DNA from: Candidatus Nitrosopelagicus sp.
GTDB lineage: Archaea; Thermoproteota; Nitrososphaeria; Nitrososphaerales; Nitrosopumilaceae
Reading direction: 5' to 3'
NCBI GenBank assembly: GCA_028345295.1
Contig: JAOMDA010000007.1
Location: forward strand, 1 to 60,177
DNA length: 60,177 nucleotides
Below are positions 52,980-60,177 of the stretch, in pieces (the stretch's first letter is position 1; each line of letters opens with the position of its first letter). The position numbers and the translations under genes were made by a program. The notes beneath the pieces were generated by a model. It did no database searches, was not told where the DNA came from, and saw only the letters and a program-made list of their open reading frames with translations.

Positions 52980-53842
52980 GCAGGGGTGTAGTCTTTTGCT
53001 TTTGAGGCAACACCCTGAGCTTGACCATGCGCTTTTTGTAGTACTTGCTCTTTAGTTTCTTCAGTCAAGTATCCTATCTCTGTTGAAACAGAACGTGCTG
53101 ATTGGGCTGCCTTTGCCAAAATTTGCTCAATGTTGTCTGTAGTGATATATGCTGCTTCAATTGAAAGTGAAACTGCTTCTTGATGGGCTTGAGCTAGACT
53201 GTTTCTAAATTCATCAACGTCAATAGTCATCTCTTCTTGCTCATAGACTAACCCATCTTCTAATGCCGAATTCAAGACAATTCCTGCCTCAATTGCTTTA
53301 ATGTCTAGTTTAGTTAAAAGACCAGCAAGTTTTTCAGATATTGATTCACCTTTCTTTACTGGCACAGTCTCTTTCATTATCCAGATTGTACCTTGATCAA
53401 TCTTTGTTGGTATATTGTTTTCTTTAAAGTCAGTTAACATTGGCCCAGGTGCAATTCCAGTATTTTTTGGTGGAATGATAACATCCATACTTGCTGTATC
53501 CCCACCTCTTGCAAATAGCATAACTTTGTTTTTACCTAACAGAACGTTAAGTTTGAATGGTGACATATTTGTAAACATAAAGAGGCATTGACCTTTCAAA
53601 TTTTCAGTAAATTTTTCTAATCCTGGAATATCAAGTTTTTTTAATGCAATTTTTGCAATTTTATCTTTAATACTAAATATTTCTACTTCATCTTGAAGTT
53701 TCTTTCTAAGTGGGAGTAATTGTGATGCTCTGACTTTTTCCATTCTTACGAGTGCAAGTACTTTGTATTTTTTAGGCATTTCTTGCAATAATTGATGCAT
53801 TTGTGCTTTCTTTTTTGGATATTCTGTTCTATTTTCATGCAT
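52976..53842 (-). CDS. rplP0: Ribosomal stalk base protein P0 (uL10)
   Basis: A 288-residue archaeal P0. It includes the rRNA-binding N terminus (QLLQEMPKKYKVLALVRMEK), LKGQCLFMFTNMSPFKLNVL, and MLTDFKENNIPTKIDQGTIW of the insertion domain. The C-terminal helical spine (AHQEAVSLSIEAAYITTDNI onward) supports P1 dimers. The tail lacks the GLSSLF-like factor-binding motif seen in many P0s and ends VASKAKDYTPA. One base after uL1. Confidence 0.93.
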   Translation of the reverse strand: MHENRTEYPKKKAQMHQLLQEMPKKYKVLALVRMEKVRASQLLPLRKKLQDEVEIFSIKDKIAKIALKKLDIPGLEKFTENLKGQCLFMFTNMSPFKLNVLLGKNKVMLFARGGDTASMDVIIPPKNTGIAPGPMLTDFKENNIPTKIDQGTIWIMKETVPVKKGESISEKLAGLLTKLDIKAIEAGIVLNSALEDGLVYEQEEMTIDVDEFRNSLAQAHQEAVSLSIEAAYITTDNIEQILAKAAQSARSVSTEIGYLTEETKEQVLQKAHGQAQGVASKAKDYTPA

Positions 53843-53843
53843 A

Positions 53844-54500
53844 CTATTTTCTAACCTTCACTTCTAATTTTATTGCTTTACCCATTGTTGTTTTCACCAT
53901 AATTTTCTTTATGTTCTTATCACCGTTAGGAAGTTTTTTCTCAATTGCATTAATTATTGCTGACGCATTAGATGCAACATCATTTTCATTCATTTCAACA
54001 TCACCAATTTTACATGACAAAGAAAGTGAATTTTTTACTCTAACTCTTATTGATGATTTGAATCTACTCAAAAATGACTCAATAGGAGCATTAAATGGAA
54101 CTGGGGTTGGCATTTTTCCTCTAGGTCCTAATAACTGTCCTAATGATTTTCCAACACTTGCCATTAGTTTTGTATCTGCCAAAAAGAAATCATATTTATT
54201 AATTAATTTTCTAGTCTCTCTCTTATTTTCTGCTAATTTGTTTATTCCATCTGCATCAATCACTTGATCTGCATTTGCATTTTTTGCTTTAATACCCATA
54301 TCTCCACTAGCCATAACACATACCGCAGCAGGTTCACTCATTTGTTTTGGGAGTTGAATTGTCTCATTTAGTGCAAACCCCTTTTTCACATCTATATCTT
54401 TAAAAGTAATATACAACTCTAGTGATTCCTTAAACTTTCTCTCCTTTTCTGATTTTTTTGCTTCTTGAATTAATGAAATTATTTCTGATTCATTTACCAT
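53844..54500 (-). CDS. rpl1: Ribosomal protein uL1
   Basis: A 218-residue uL1. The signature is LLGPRGKMPTPVP (about 123-135), with DTKLMASVGKSLGQ before it. It forms the mobile L1 stalk and in archaea often represses its own mRNA. It is the first gene of an uL1-P0 pair with its own upstream region of about 160 nt, shared with a divergent Lrp gene. A regulatory RNA hairpin was not identified. Confidence 0.95.
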   Translation of the reverse strand: MVNESEIISLIQEAKKSEKERKFKESLELYITFKDIDVKKGFALNETIQLPKQMSEPAAVCVMASGDMGIKAKNANADQVIDADGINKLAENKRETRKLINKYDFFLADTKLMASVGKSLGQLLGPRGKMPTPVPFNAPIESFLSRFKSSIRVRVKNSLSLSCKIGDVEMNENDVASNASAIINAIEKKLPNGDKNIKKIMVKTTMGKAIKLEVKVRK

Positions 54501-54658
54501 GGATTTTTTTTTATAGTCCTACTTAAAATCGTTTATAGTAATTATCTACTGTTTGAATAAATTCTCAAAATTATGTAAACATAGTACAATTTTTTCCATT
54601 CATAATCGTAAAAATGAAGAAACTTACATTTAATACCTCAAAAAAATAATTATGAAAA

Positions 54659-55117
54659 ATGCATAGTTTTGATGATTTGGATCTTAAATTATTGTCTGAA
54701 TTAAAAAAAGATAGTAGTATCTCTATTCCAATATTATCAAAAAAATTGGGAACTAATTCATCAGTAATCTATAGTAGAATTAAACGACTAATCAAAAAAA
54801 AATTGATAAAAAAATATACCATAGAAATTGATGACGCACAATTGGGTTTTGAAGTAAAGGCTTCTGTTGGTATTAATCGTGATCCAAAATTTAAAGATGA
54901 AATTAAACAAAGTTTACTTAGTACTCCTGAAGTTGCTGAAATATGTGAAATTACTGGAAGATTTGATATCATTATCAAAATACTTGCAGAAGATCTTGAA
55001 CAATTACATACAATAATTATTGATAAAATTGGTAAGATTGATGGTATACAAAATACAGAGACATTTGTTGAATTAGAAAAAACTGATAAAACCCCAATAT
55101 ATCTTTCAAAAAATTAG
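54659..55117 (+). CDS. Lrp/AsnC-family transcriptional regulator
   Basis: 152 residues. An N-terminal winged helix (LKLLSELKKDSSISIPILSK, then SSVIYSRIKRLIKKKLIKKY) is followed by the RAM ligand-binding domain (about 68-150; VGINRDPKFKDEIKQ, ITGRFDIIIKILAEDLEQ). Such regulators sense amino acids. It is inserted between the uL11 and uL1 genes on the opposite strand and is a candidate regulator of the divergent uL1-P0 unit. Confidence 0.9.
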   Translation: MHSFDDLDLKLLSELKKDSSISIPILSKKLGTNSSVIYSRIKRLIKKKLIKKYTIEIDDAQLGFEVKASVGINRDPKFKDEIKQSLLSTPEVAEICEITGRFDIIIKILAEDLEQLHTIIIDKIGKIDGIQNTETFVELEKTDKTPIYLSKN

Positions 55118-55118
55118 A

Positions 55119-55601
55119 CTATTCTAGTTTGGAATCCCATTTACCTTCGTTTATTTCTAAGGTGATTTCTTTTGGGGTTTTTCCCTCAATTTTAATTCCT
55201 AGGCAGTTACATGTACCAATTATTTGCTTAGCAACTGATTTTAATTTAGAAGCATATGATGATTCTAGTTTTACATTAGCAACTTTGACAATTGCATCTA
55301 TTCCAATATCTGCCACCCATTCAGTTCCTGCTGTACCAGAACCTTTTTGGATGTTTGCTTCTTTTAAAATCAATGCGGATGCAGATGGAATGCCAATCTC
55401 AATCTCCCATTTTTTAGTATCAGTATCAATACTAACTGTTACAGGAACTTTCATTCCCTTAAAATCACCTGTCTTTTCATTGATGGCATTAATTACTTCC
55501 ATAATGTTTACTCCCATTGGTCCTAATGCAGGACCCAGTGGTGGACCTGCTGACGCTTCCCCGCCAGTTACTAAAGATGAAATTGTTTGTTTGTCTCCCA
55601 T
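55119..55601 (-). CDS. rpl11: Ribosomal protein uL11
   Basis: A 160-residue uL11 with the N-terminal GGEASAGPPLGPALGPMGVN (about 13-32) and a C-terminal RNA-binding domain including VAKQIIGTCNCLGIKIEGK. It builds the base of the factor-binding stalk. Third gene of the secE-nusG-uL11 operon, 35 nt after nusG; convergent with Lrp. Confidence 0.95.
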   Translation of the reverse strand: MGDKQTISSLVTGGEASAGPPLGPALGPMGVNIMEVINAINEKTGDFKGMKVPVTVSIDTDTKKWEIEIGIPSASALILKEANIQKGSGTAGTEWVADIGIDAIVKVANVKLESSYASKLKSVAKQIIGTCNCLGIKIEGKTPKEITLEINEGKWDSKLE

Positions 55602-55636
55602 TAAATAAAACCTTCTTGTATCTGATTTATTCCTTA

Positions 55637-56179
55637 CTATGTTTTAACTGGTTTTAGATAGTTTGCATCTACTGTAACTGGTAATTGATATGGTGCATCA
55701 AGTAGGATTACAGTTGCTTCTTCTTTATCATGATCAACTCGGGTAATTGTAGCCTTCATTCCTTTAAATGGTCCTCCAATTACTTCTACTGTTCCATCAA
55801 CTGCTAGTTCTGAAACAGTTGATTTTCTGATCAAATAGCTTTCTATTTCACTAAATTGTAATTCTCCTCTAAGTTGACCCTTGACATGTCTGATTCCTTG
55901 AATTGCATTAAACATATGCTGTGGATCTTGTGCTTCAACAACTACGTATCCTTTAAGATTGTCAACTAATAAAATTGATTGAACATTAATATTTTCAGTT
56001 CTCATTTTTGCTTCTAATAATCTTAATACAACCTTTTCTTGACCACCAGTAGTTCTAACTGCAAATAAATGAGAATTTTCATTATATACTGGTTCAGATT
56101 CTGCTACTGGCTGTAATTCAGATTCTTCTACTGGCTGTGATTCAGATTCTTCTACTGGTTGTGGTTCAGATTCAGACAT
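55637..56179 (-). CDS. nusG: Transcription factor Spt5/NusG with acidic N-terminal repeats
   Basis: 180 residues from ATG 56179 (MSESEPQPVEE); an upstream in-frame TTG or similar would run through secE. Residues about 4-35 are an acidic Ser/Glu/Pro/Gln repeat; then the NGN domain (LFAVRTTGGQEKVVLRLLEA) and the KOW motif (DGTVEVIGGPFKGMKATITR). It clamps RNA polymerase and couples transcription to translation. The acidic extension is not part of the core fold. Confidence 0.93.
   Translation of the reverse strand: MSESEPQPVEESESQPVEESELQPVAESEPVYNENSHLFAVRTTGGQEKVVLRLLEAKMRTENINVQSILLVDNLKGYVVVEAQDPQHMFNAIQGIRHVKGQLRGELQFSEIESYLIRKSTVSELAVDGTVEVIGGPFKGMKATITRVDHDKEEATVILLDAPYQLPVTVDANYLKPVKT
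56111..56170 (-). repeat. Imperfect 24-bp tandem repeats in nusG
   Basis: About two and a half units of 24 bp (56111-56134, 56135-56158 and a partial third) encode the acidic QPVEESES-type repeat at the NusG N terminus. Confidence 0.75.
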
Positions 56180-56180
56180 T

Positions 56181-56327
56181 TTATCTACCAATAGTGAATA
56201 CCGAGAAAGTAAATTGAACAATAAATGCTAATCCACCTATGGCACCAATTCCAAATAAGACTAATCGAAGATGCTGTTTATAGACATCTTTGTCTGATTT
56301 TTTGGTAAGTTTTATTGTGTTTACCAT
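56181..56327 (-). CDS. secE: Preprotein translocase subunit SecE/Sec61-gamma
   Basis: 48 residues: polar start MVNTIKLTKKSDKDVYKQHL, then a single membrane helix with GIGAIGGLAFIVQF (about 26-39), ending FTIGR. ATG is 56327-56325 and TAA is 56183-56181, one base before the nusG ATG. SecE clamps SecY in the translocon. It precedes nusG as in most archaea and bacteria, which supports the call despite the small size. Confidence 0.88.
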   Translation of the reverse strand: MVNTIKLTKKSDKDVYKQHLRLVLFGIGAIGGLAFIVQFTFSVFTIGR

Positions 56328-56398
56328 ATTTTTGAACGTAACTTTTGGCTTGAAATTCACAAATTGAAATTAATAAAGTGTCAATATATCTTTTATTC

Positions 56399-57175
56399 AT
56401 GGATTTACTGGTAGCATACGAAGATGATCCTGCAGGAACCAATATGGCAAAATTCATTAGTAAAGATCTAGAAAAAATTGATACTATTTTTAGAGGACAA
56501 AAATTTGATGTATTAATAATCCCATCACCAGTAATATCAGCAGATTGGATAGACGAAAAATTTCCTTATGATAGATATGTGTTTCTTTCAAAACATGCGG
56601 CTGAATCTGGAATGTTAGCATTAACATGTCATAGTACTGGAAATTTTGATACCGCAAAATTTGGAGGTAATCCCAAACAAATCGCAATACCCTCTCCATC
56701 ATTACAAAAAACATACCTGCAAAATCTATGGAAAAAACGTAATAATTTTCTAGATTTTCAGATAACTATCGAAGCAACACATCATGGTCCTACAAATCTT
56801 AACAAACCTTGTATTTTCATAGAAATTGGAACTACTCAAAAACAGTGGAGTGATAAAGAACTATGTAATTCCGTAGCACAAATTGTGAAGCAAACCATTG
56901 ATCAGCCACCAACAAACTTTCCATTTGCTATATGCTTTGGTGGAACACATTATTCTGAAAAATTCACACATCAAGTAATCAATGGAAAATTTGCCCTAGG
57001 AACAGTAGTACCGAAATATGCTGTAGAATTATTAGATAAAGATCTGTTTCAGCATATTGTTGAACGTAACATAGGTGCAGAAGCAGCATTATTGGATTGG
57101 AATAGTTTAGGAAAGAATAAACAAAAAATTATGGAATTATTATCTACCACAAAATTAGAAGTGATTAAAATTTGA
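56399..57175 (+). CDS. dtdA: D-aminoacyl-tRNA deacylase (DTD2 type)
   Basis: 258 residues from ATG 56399 (MDLLVAYEDDPAGTNMAKFI). Family motifs: LTCHSTGNFDTAKFGGNPK (about 81-99), ITIEATHHGPTNLNKPCIFI and FAICFGGTHYSEKFT. DTD2 hydrolyses D-amino acids, and in plants N-ethyl adducts, from tRNA, keeping protein synthesis L-specific. It precedes ogt, whose TTG overlaps its TGA. Divergent from secE. Confidence 0.92.
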   Translation: MDLLVAYEDDPAGTNMAKFISKDLEKIDTIFRGQKFDVLIIPSPVISADWIDEKFPYDRYVFLSKHAAESGMLALTCHSTGNFDTAKFGGNPKQIAIPSPSLQKTYLQNLWKKRNNFLDFQITIEATHHGPTNLNKPCIFIEIGTTQKQWSDKELCNSVAQIVKQTIDQPPTNFPFAICFGGTHYSEKFTHQVINGKFALGTVVPKYAVELLDKDLFQHIVERNIGAEAALLDWNSLGKNKQKIMELLSTTKLEVIKI

Positions 57176-57471
57176 AAATAGATAAAAAAATTTACAAAAA
57201 ACTTCTTCAAGTTCCACCTGGAAAAATCACAACATATGGTGAATTATCACGAGCGATTGGATTACATAATGGACAACGTTTGATCGGTAGAATAATGAAA
57301 AATAATCCATTTCCAGTGATAGTTCCTTGTCATAGAGTTGTTAAGTCAGATGGTAAAGTTGGTGGTTATGCTTTTGGTCAGAATATTAAGAAAAACATGT
57401 TGCTGAATGAGGGAATAAAACTTGATAGAGATAGAATAGTAGATTTTGAGGAAAGAAAGTATCGTTTCTAG
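57172..57471 (+). CDS. ogt: Methylated-DNA-protein alkyltransferase, C-terminal-domain type
   Basis: 99 residues starting with TTG 57172, which shares TTGA with the dtdA stop. The alkyl-acceptor motif is VPCHRVVKSDGKVGGY (about 59-74), with the cysteine present; PGKITTYGELSRAIG and the DNA-flipping NGQRLIGRIMKNNPF also match. Only the C-terminal DNA-binding/active domain exists, as in short Ogt and alkyltransferase-like proteins. The Cys argues for true O6-alkylguanine repair. Confidence 0.88.
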   Translation: MKIDKKIYKKLLQVPPGKITTYGELSRAIGLHNGQRLIGRIMKNNPFPVIVPCHRVVKSDGKVGGYAFGQNIKKNMLLNEGIKLDRDRIVDFEERKYRF

Positions 57472-57923
57472 GATTTCTGAGTATCCTTGGTTTCTGTAAT
57501 TATAGAACGTAAATGTGCTTTATTTCTAATTGTATTACCCCTAATTTTTTTGTAAATTTCCTTATAGATATCATTTGAAATGTCCTTTCTGTCTTTTGCA
57601 ATTTTTAGAATATATCGTAACGCCCTAACTTTATTTACATAGACAGTTTTCTTACCAACTCGAGCACCTTTCCTTCCTTTTTTTGAACCCTGTGTTGCTC
57701 CTCTTTTTGATTTTTGAATCTTTTTTGTTTTTGCTCTACCCCTAGACGTTCCTTTAAATGGTTTTATTGTAATAGTGTTAGCGGTAATTAGACTTCTTAT
57801 ATCGTCTCTTGTAATTGCATCTGCAATATCATCAAGATGATCTGAATCAAATCTTACTCTGTGTACACCAACTCCAACAATTCTTGATACAAGTTGTTTT
57901 TTTGTATGAAGATTAACTGGCAT
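57468..57923 (-). CDS. rpl19e: Ribosomal protein eL19
   Basis: A 151-residue eL19: LVSRIVGVGVHRVRFDSDHL near the N terminus and a highly basic middle (SRGRAKTKKIQKSKRGATQG), then a C-terminal helix. It starts 11 nt inside the end of eL32. No bacterial counterpart. Convergent with ogt. Confidence 0.94.
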   Translation of the reverse strand: MPVNLHTKKQLVSRIVGVGVHRVRFDSDHLDDIADAITRDDIRSLITANTITIKPFKGTSRGRAKTKKIQKSKRGATQGSKKGRKGARVGKKTVYVNKVRALRYILKIAKDRKDISNDIYKEIYKKIRGNTIRNKAHLRSIITETKDTQKS

Positions 57924-58311
57924 TTTGACTCACTCTCGCATTAAACACTTTGAATTTCTTTTCTAAAACAACTTTCATCAAATCGTTTCTTTTTTTTGTA
58001 CCAACACTATGTCCAAATCTAACTCCATCTTGTTTTGGGTCAAGTTTTTCTAAATCGCTAATATTGTAAACTAAGTTATCAGTATAACCTGATGGATGTA
58101 ATCCTTTGGCAATACTTGGAGTTCCATATCCAACTTTGACTAATCCTGGACGACCACGACTTTTTTGCTTTCGTTGGTGATTGTCAATTCCTTTTGGTTT
58201 TCTCCAATTTGGCTTTATTCTCTTATATCTCCAACTCTCTGGGCGAACAAATTTGGGTCTATTTTCTGAAACTTGCTTTCTTGCTTCTAATTTATCCTTG
58301 TTAATTGGCAT
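57913..58311 (-). CDS. rpl32e: Ribosomal protein eL32
   Basis: A 132-residue eL32. PKFVRPESWRYKRIKPNWRK (about 19-38) and GIDNHQRKQKSRGRPGLVK are the family signature, with HSVGTKKRNDL near the C terminus. First of an eL32-eL19 pair that is cut off from the rest of the spc-type operon in this window. Start ATG 58311. Confidence 0.94.
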   Translation of the reverse strand: MPINKDKLEARKQVSENRPKFVRPESWRYKRIKPNWRKPKGIDNHQRKQKSRGRPGLVKVGYGTPSIAKGLHPSGYTDNLVYNISDLEKLDPKQDGVRFGHSVGTKKRNDLMKVVLEKKFKVFNARVSQNAS

Positions 58312-58436
58312 GGAATAAAGACTTGAAATTTAACATAAATACGTATCTAAGTTAATCAGGAAAATCTAGAAAGAGATAAAAGTGAATTGATTTTTTTTAA
58401 AAATCTTGATTAAAACAAAAATCTTGCATTTGGGGG

Positions 58437-60044
58437 ATGATGATATTGTCTGAATCATCACTTAATTCTAGAATTATTTCCCAACTTAATGAATTTGGAA
58501 TTAATACTCAAAAAATTCATAGAAATCTATCAGTAGAAGAATTGATAAAACATTCTACAGAAAAAAATGAAGGTGTTTTAACAGCTTTTGGTTCATTATC
58601 TGTGAAAACAGGAAAATATACTGGTCGTTCTCCTCAGGACAGATACATAATTTATGATGAAGAGACACATGAAACAGTTGACTGGGGAAACGTTAATCAT
58701 CAATTCCCATCGGAAAAATTTAATCAAATTTTTGAAAAGATGAAAAAGCATGCAGAGGGTAAAGATCTCTATGTTTTTGATGGATTTGTTGGTGCTGATA
58801 GAAAAAATAGATTACCAATACGAGTTTTGAATGATCATGCATGGCAAAGTCTTTTCTGTAGACAATTATTTGTTAGACCATCTGCAGCAGAATTAGATAC
58901 ACATGTTCCTGAATTTACAGTATTATGTTTAAATGATTTTGAAGCAATACCTGAAATCGATGGCACAAGAACAAATGCATTCATACTAATCAATTTATCA
59001 AAGAGAATTGTAATCATTGGTGCAACAAATTATGCAGGAGAAATGAAAAAATCGTTATTCTCCGTAATGAATTATCTTATGCCATCTCGTGGTGTATTCC
59101 CAATGCATTGTTCAGCAAATGTTGGTCAAGATGGAAGTACAGCATTATTTTTTGGACTATCAGGTACTGGTAAGACTAGTTTATCTGCTGATCCAGAAAG
59201 GATGTTAATTGGAGACGACGAACATGGTTGGTCTGATGATGGAATTTTTAATTTTGAAGGTGGATGTTATGCTAAATGTATCAATCTAAATCAAGAATCT
59301 GAACCACAGATTTGGAATGCCATAAAAAATGGTACTGTGCTTGAAAATGTAGTAGTTAACAAAGAATCATTAAAACCTGATTTTGATGATGGTAGCCTTA
59401 CTGAAAATACTAGAGCAGCATACCCACTTGATTACATTCCAGGTGCAATAATTCCAAGTGTAGGTACAAGTCCTAAAGTAATTATCTTTTTGACTGCTGA
59501 TGCACTGGGTGTTTTACCACCAGTGTCTAAATTAACTAAGGATGGCGCTATGTTTCATTTTATGTCTGGTTATACAAGTAAACTAGCTGGAACTGAACGA
59601 GGAATTAAAGAACCAAAAGCAACATTTTCAGAATGTTTTGGTTCACCATTTATGCCAAGACCTGCATCAGTTTATGCAAAAATGCTTGGTGAAAAAATTT
59701 CAAAACATAATGCATCAGTTTATCTAATTAATACTGGTTGGTCAGGTGGTCCATACGGAGTTGGAAAACGAATCAGTATAAAGTATAGTAGATCTATGGT
59801 TACAGCTGCGTTGACAGGGGCATTTGATATAGTGAAATTTAGACACGATGATCTCTTTAACCTAGATGTACCTTTAGAATGTCCTAATGTTCCTTCTGAC
59901 ATACTAGATCCTAAAAATACATGGATCGATAAAGATTCCTATGATCTTTCAGCAAAGAAATTAGCACAAATGTTTGTAGAAAACTTTTCCAAGTTCAAGA
60001 ATGTCACAGATAACATTCGTACGGCAGGACCAATCACACCTTAA
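58437..60044 (+). CDS. pckA: Phosphoenolpyruvate carboxykinase, ATP type
   Basis: A 535-residue ATP-dependent PEPCK converting oxaloacetate to PEP for gluconeogenesis. Motifs: TGRSPQDRYI near residue 62, Walker A GLSGTGKTSLSADPERMLIG (240-259), kinase-2 GDDEHGWSD (259-267), and NTGWSGGPYGVGKRI near 435. The GTP-type signature is absent. It starts at ATG 58437 (a second ATG follows). Upstream is a gap of about 125 nt with a direct repeat of AAAAATCTTG. Confidence 0.95.
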   Translation: MMILSESSLNSRIISQLNEFGINTQKIHRNLSVEELIKHSTEKNEGVLTAFGSLSVKTGKYTGRSPQDRYIIYDEETHETVDWGNVNHQFPSEKFNQIFEKMKKHAEGKDLYVFDGFVGADRKNRLPIRVLNDHAWQSLFCRQLFVRPSAAELDTHVPEFTVLCLNDFEAIPEIDGTRTNAFILINLSKRIVIIGATNYAGEMKKSLFSVMNYLMPSRGVFPMHCSANVGQDGSTALFFGLSGTGKTSLSADPERMLIGDDEHGWSDDGIFNFEGGCYAKCINLNQESEPQIWNAIKNGTVLENVVVNKESLKPDFDDGSLTENTRAAYPLDYIPGAIIPSVGTSPKVIIFLTADALGVLPPVSKLTKDGAMFHFMSGYTSKLAGTERGIKEPKATFSECFGSPFMPRPASVYAKMLGEKISKHNASVYLINTGWSGGPYGVGKRISIKYSRSMVTAALTGAFDIVKFRHDDLFNLDVPLECPNVPSDILDPKNTWIDKDSYDLSAKKLAQMFVENFSKFKNVTDNIRTAGPITP

Positions 60045-60177
60045 TTTCTTAACATTCTAAAACCAAATATACCTACTACAACTGTAATTATAGATAATAT
60101 AAGAACAGGTTGTTCAATTTCTTCTAAATAGTAAAATACAGATTTTTCATTTTCAGATAATAAATTAATTTTAATTG
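60041..60177 (-). CDS. 3'-end fragment of a membrane protein running off the window
   Basis: The last 45 codons of a minus-strand frame reaching the window edge. It has a polar stretch (LSENEKSVFYYLEEIEQ) followed by one membrane helix and a basic end (FRMLRN). TAA is 60043-60041, overlapping the convergent pckA stop by 4 nt. The start is outside the window, so family and length cannot be judged. Confidence 0.5.
   Translation of the reverse strand, partial: IKINLLSENEKSVFYYLEEIEQPVLILSIITVVVGIFGFRMLRN

Noticed and set aside
55129-55608. 159-residue plus-strand open frame opposite uL11
   Set aside because: Fully antisense to uL11, with no start signal or family pattern.
58390-58436. Direct repeat AAAAATCTTG before pckA as a regulatory repeat or CRISPR remnant
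   Set aside because: Only two 10-bp copies in very AT-rich sequence, so chance is a sufficient explanation. No spacer-repeat pattern or cas gene is seen anywhere in the window.
1-60177. Mobile elements, prophage genes, att sites or a replication origin
   Set aside because: No transposase, integrase or phage-type gene, no long terminal repeats around tRNAs, and no Cdc6/Orc1 gene with origin boxes were seen on either strand.

Overview
The window looks like a chromosomal segment of an ammonia-oxidising thaumarchaeon (Nitrososphaerota), most likely Nitrosopumilus-like. The grounds are an AT-rich, tightly packed genome and archaeal information-processing genes (RfcL, Alba, ABCE1, Trm5, DTD2-type deacylase, archaeal AlaRS/LeuRS, P0, L1, L11, P1, eL19, eL30, eL32, NusA-like KH protein, Spt5/NusG, SecE). 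It also has a 5S rRNA gene with no 16S/23S beside it, an 11-subunit complex I without NuoE/F/G, and a biotin-dependent acyl-CoA carboxylase of the kind used in the 3-hydroxypropionate/4-hydroxybutyrate CO2-fixation cycle. No amo, cell-division, mobile-element or CRISPR genes are visible. The genus is inference.

Layout. 0-9 kb: an exported protein; a minus-strand operon (nucleotidyltransferase, ilvE, a stand-alone Gfo/Idh C-terminal domain, Trm112-like protein); a coiled-coil protein followed by hemA; two small DUF1059 proteins; a ferredoxin/flavodoxin-NADP reductase-like protein; tRNA-Ala; a HEAT protein; Alba; a PEP-mutase-family protein. 8.8-14.5 kb: a PadR regulator divergent from sdhACDB, a DUF59 protein divergent from argH. 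14.5-22.3 kb: tRNA-Lys, tRNA-Asp, an IMPase, a helical unknown, rfcL with a coupled Cys-rich protein, the three-gene acyl-CoA carboxylase operon, a peroxiredoxin. 22.4-33 kb: the nuoABCDHIJKMLN operon. 33-41 kb: prenyl synthase, tRNA-Glu, a CADD-type protein, a CAT-anticodon tRNA, a candidate C/D box sRNA, pyrE, a degenerate LarA-like protein, a site-2 protease, a GNAT, trm5 and abce1. 41-45.7 kb: 5S rRNA, a 48-residue zinc-finger protein, eL30-nusA-uS12-uS7, tRNA-Gln, YkgJ-type and geranylgeranyl-reductase-type proteins. 45.7-60 kb: alaS-leuS, a rearranged L11/L1/P0/P1 region with secE-nusG, dtdA-ogt, eL32-eL19, and ATP-type pckA.

Functionally the segment joins energy conservation (complex I and succinate dehydrogenase) and central carbon metabolism (acyl-CoA carboxylase, PEP carboxykinase, PEP-mutase-family lyase) with translation and its quality control. 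Most transcription units appear to have a TATA box about 25-30 nt upstream of the first codon, which fits leaderless mRNAs.

The items most worth a second look are: a CADD-family protein that keeps the tyrosine and lysine implicated in self-sacrificing p-aminobenzoate synthesis; a glutamyl-tRNA reductase lacking the usual active-site cysteine; a CAT-anticodon tRNA with coordinated changes at positions 18 and 55; a C/D box sRNA candidate between that tRNA and pyrE; a palindromic TATA element apparently serving two divergent genes; and two kinds of PadR-operator-like palindromes in front of the sdh operon. I did not find one self-contained novel multi-gene system. The interest lies in these individual departures from family norms.
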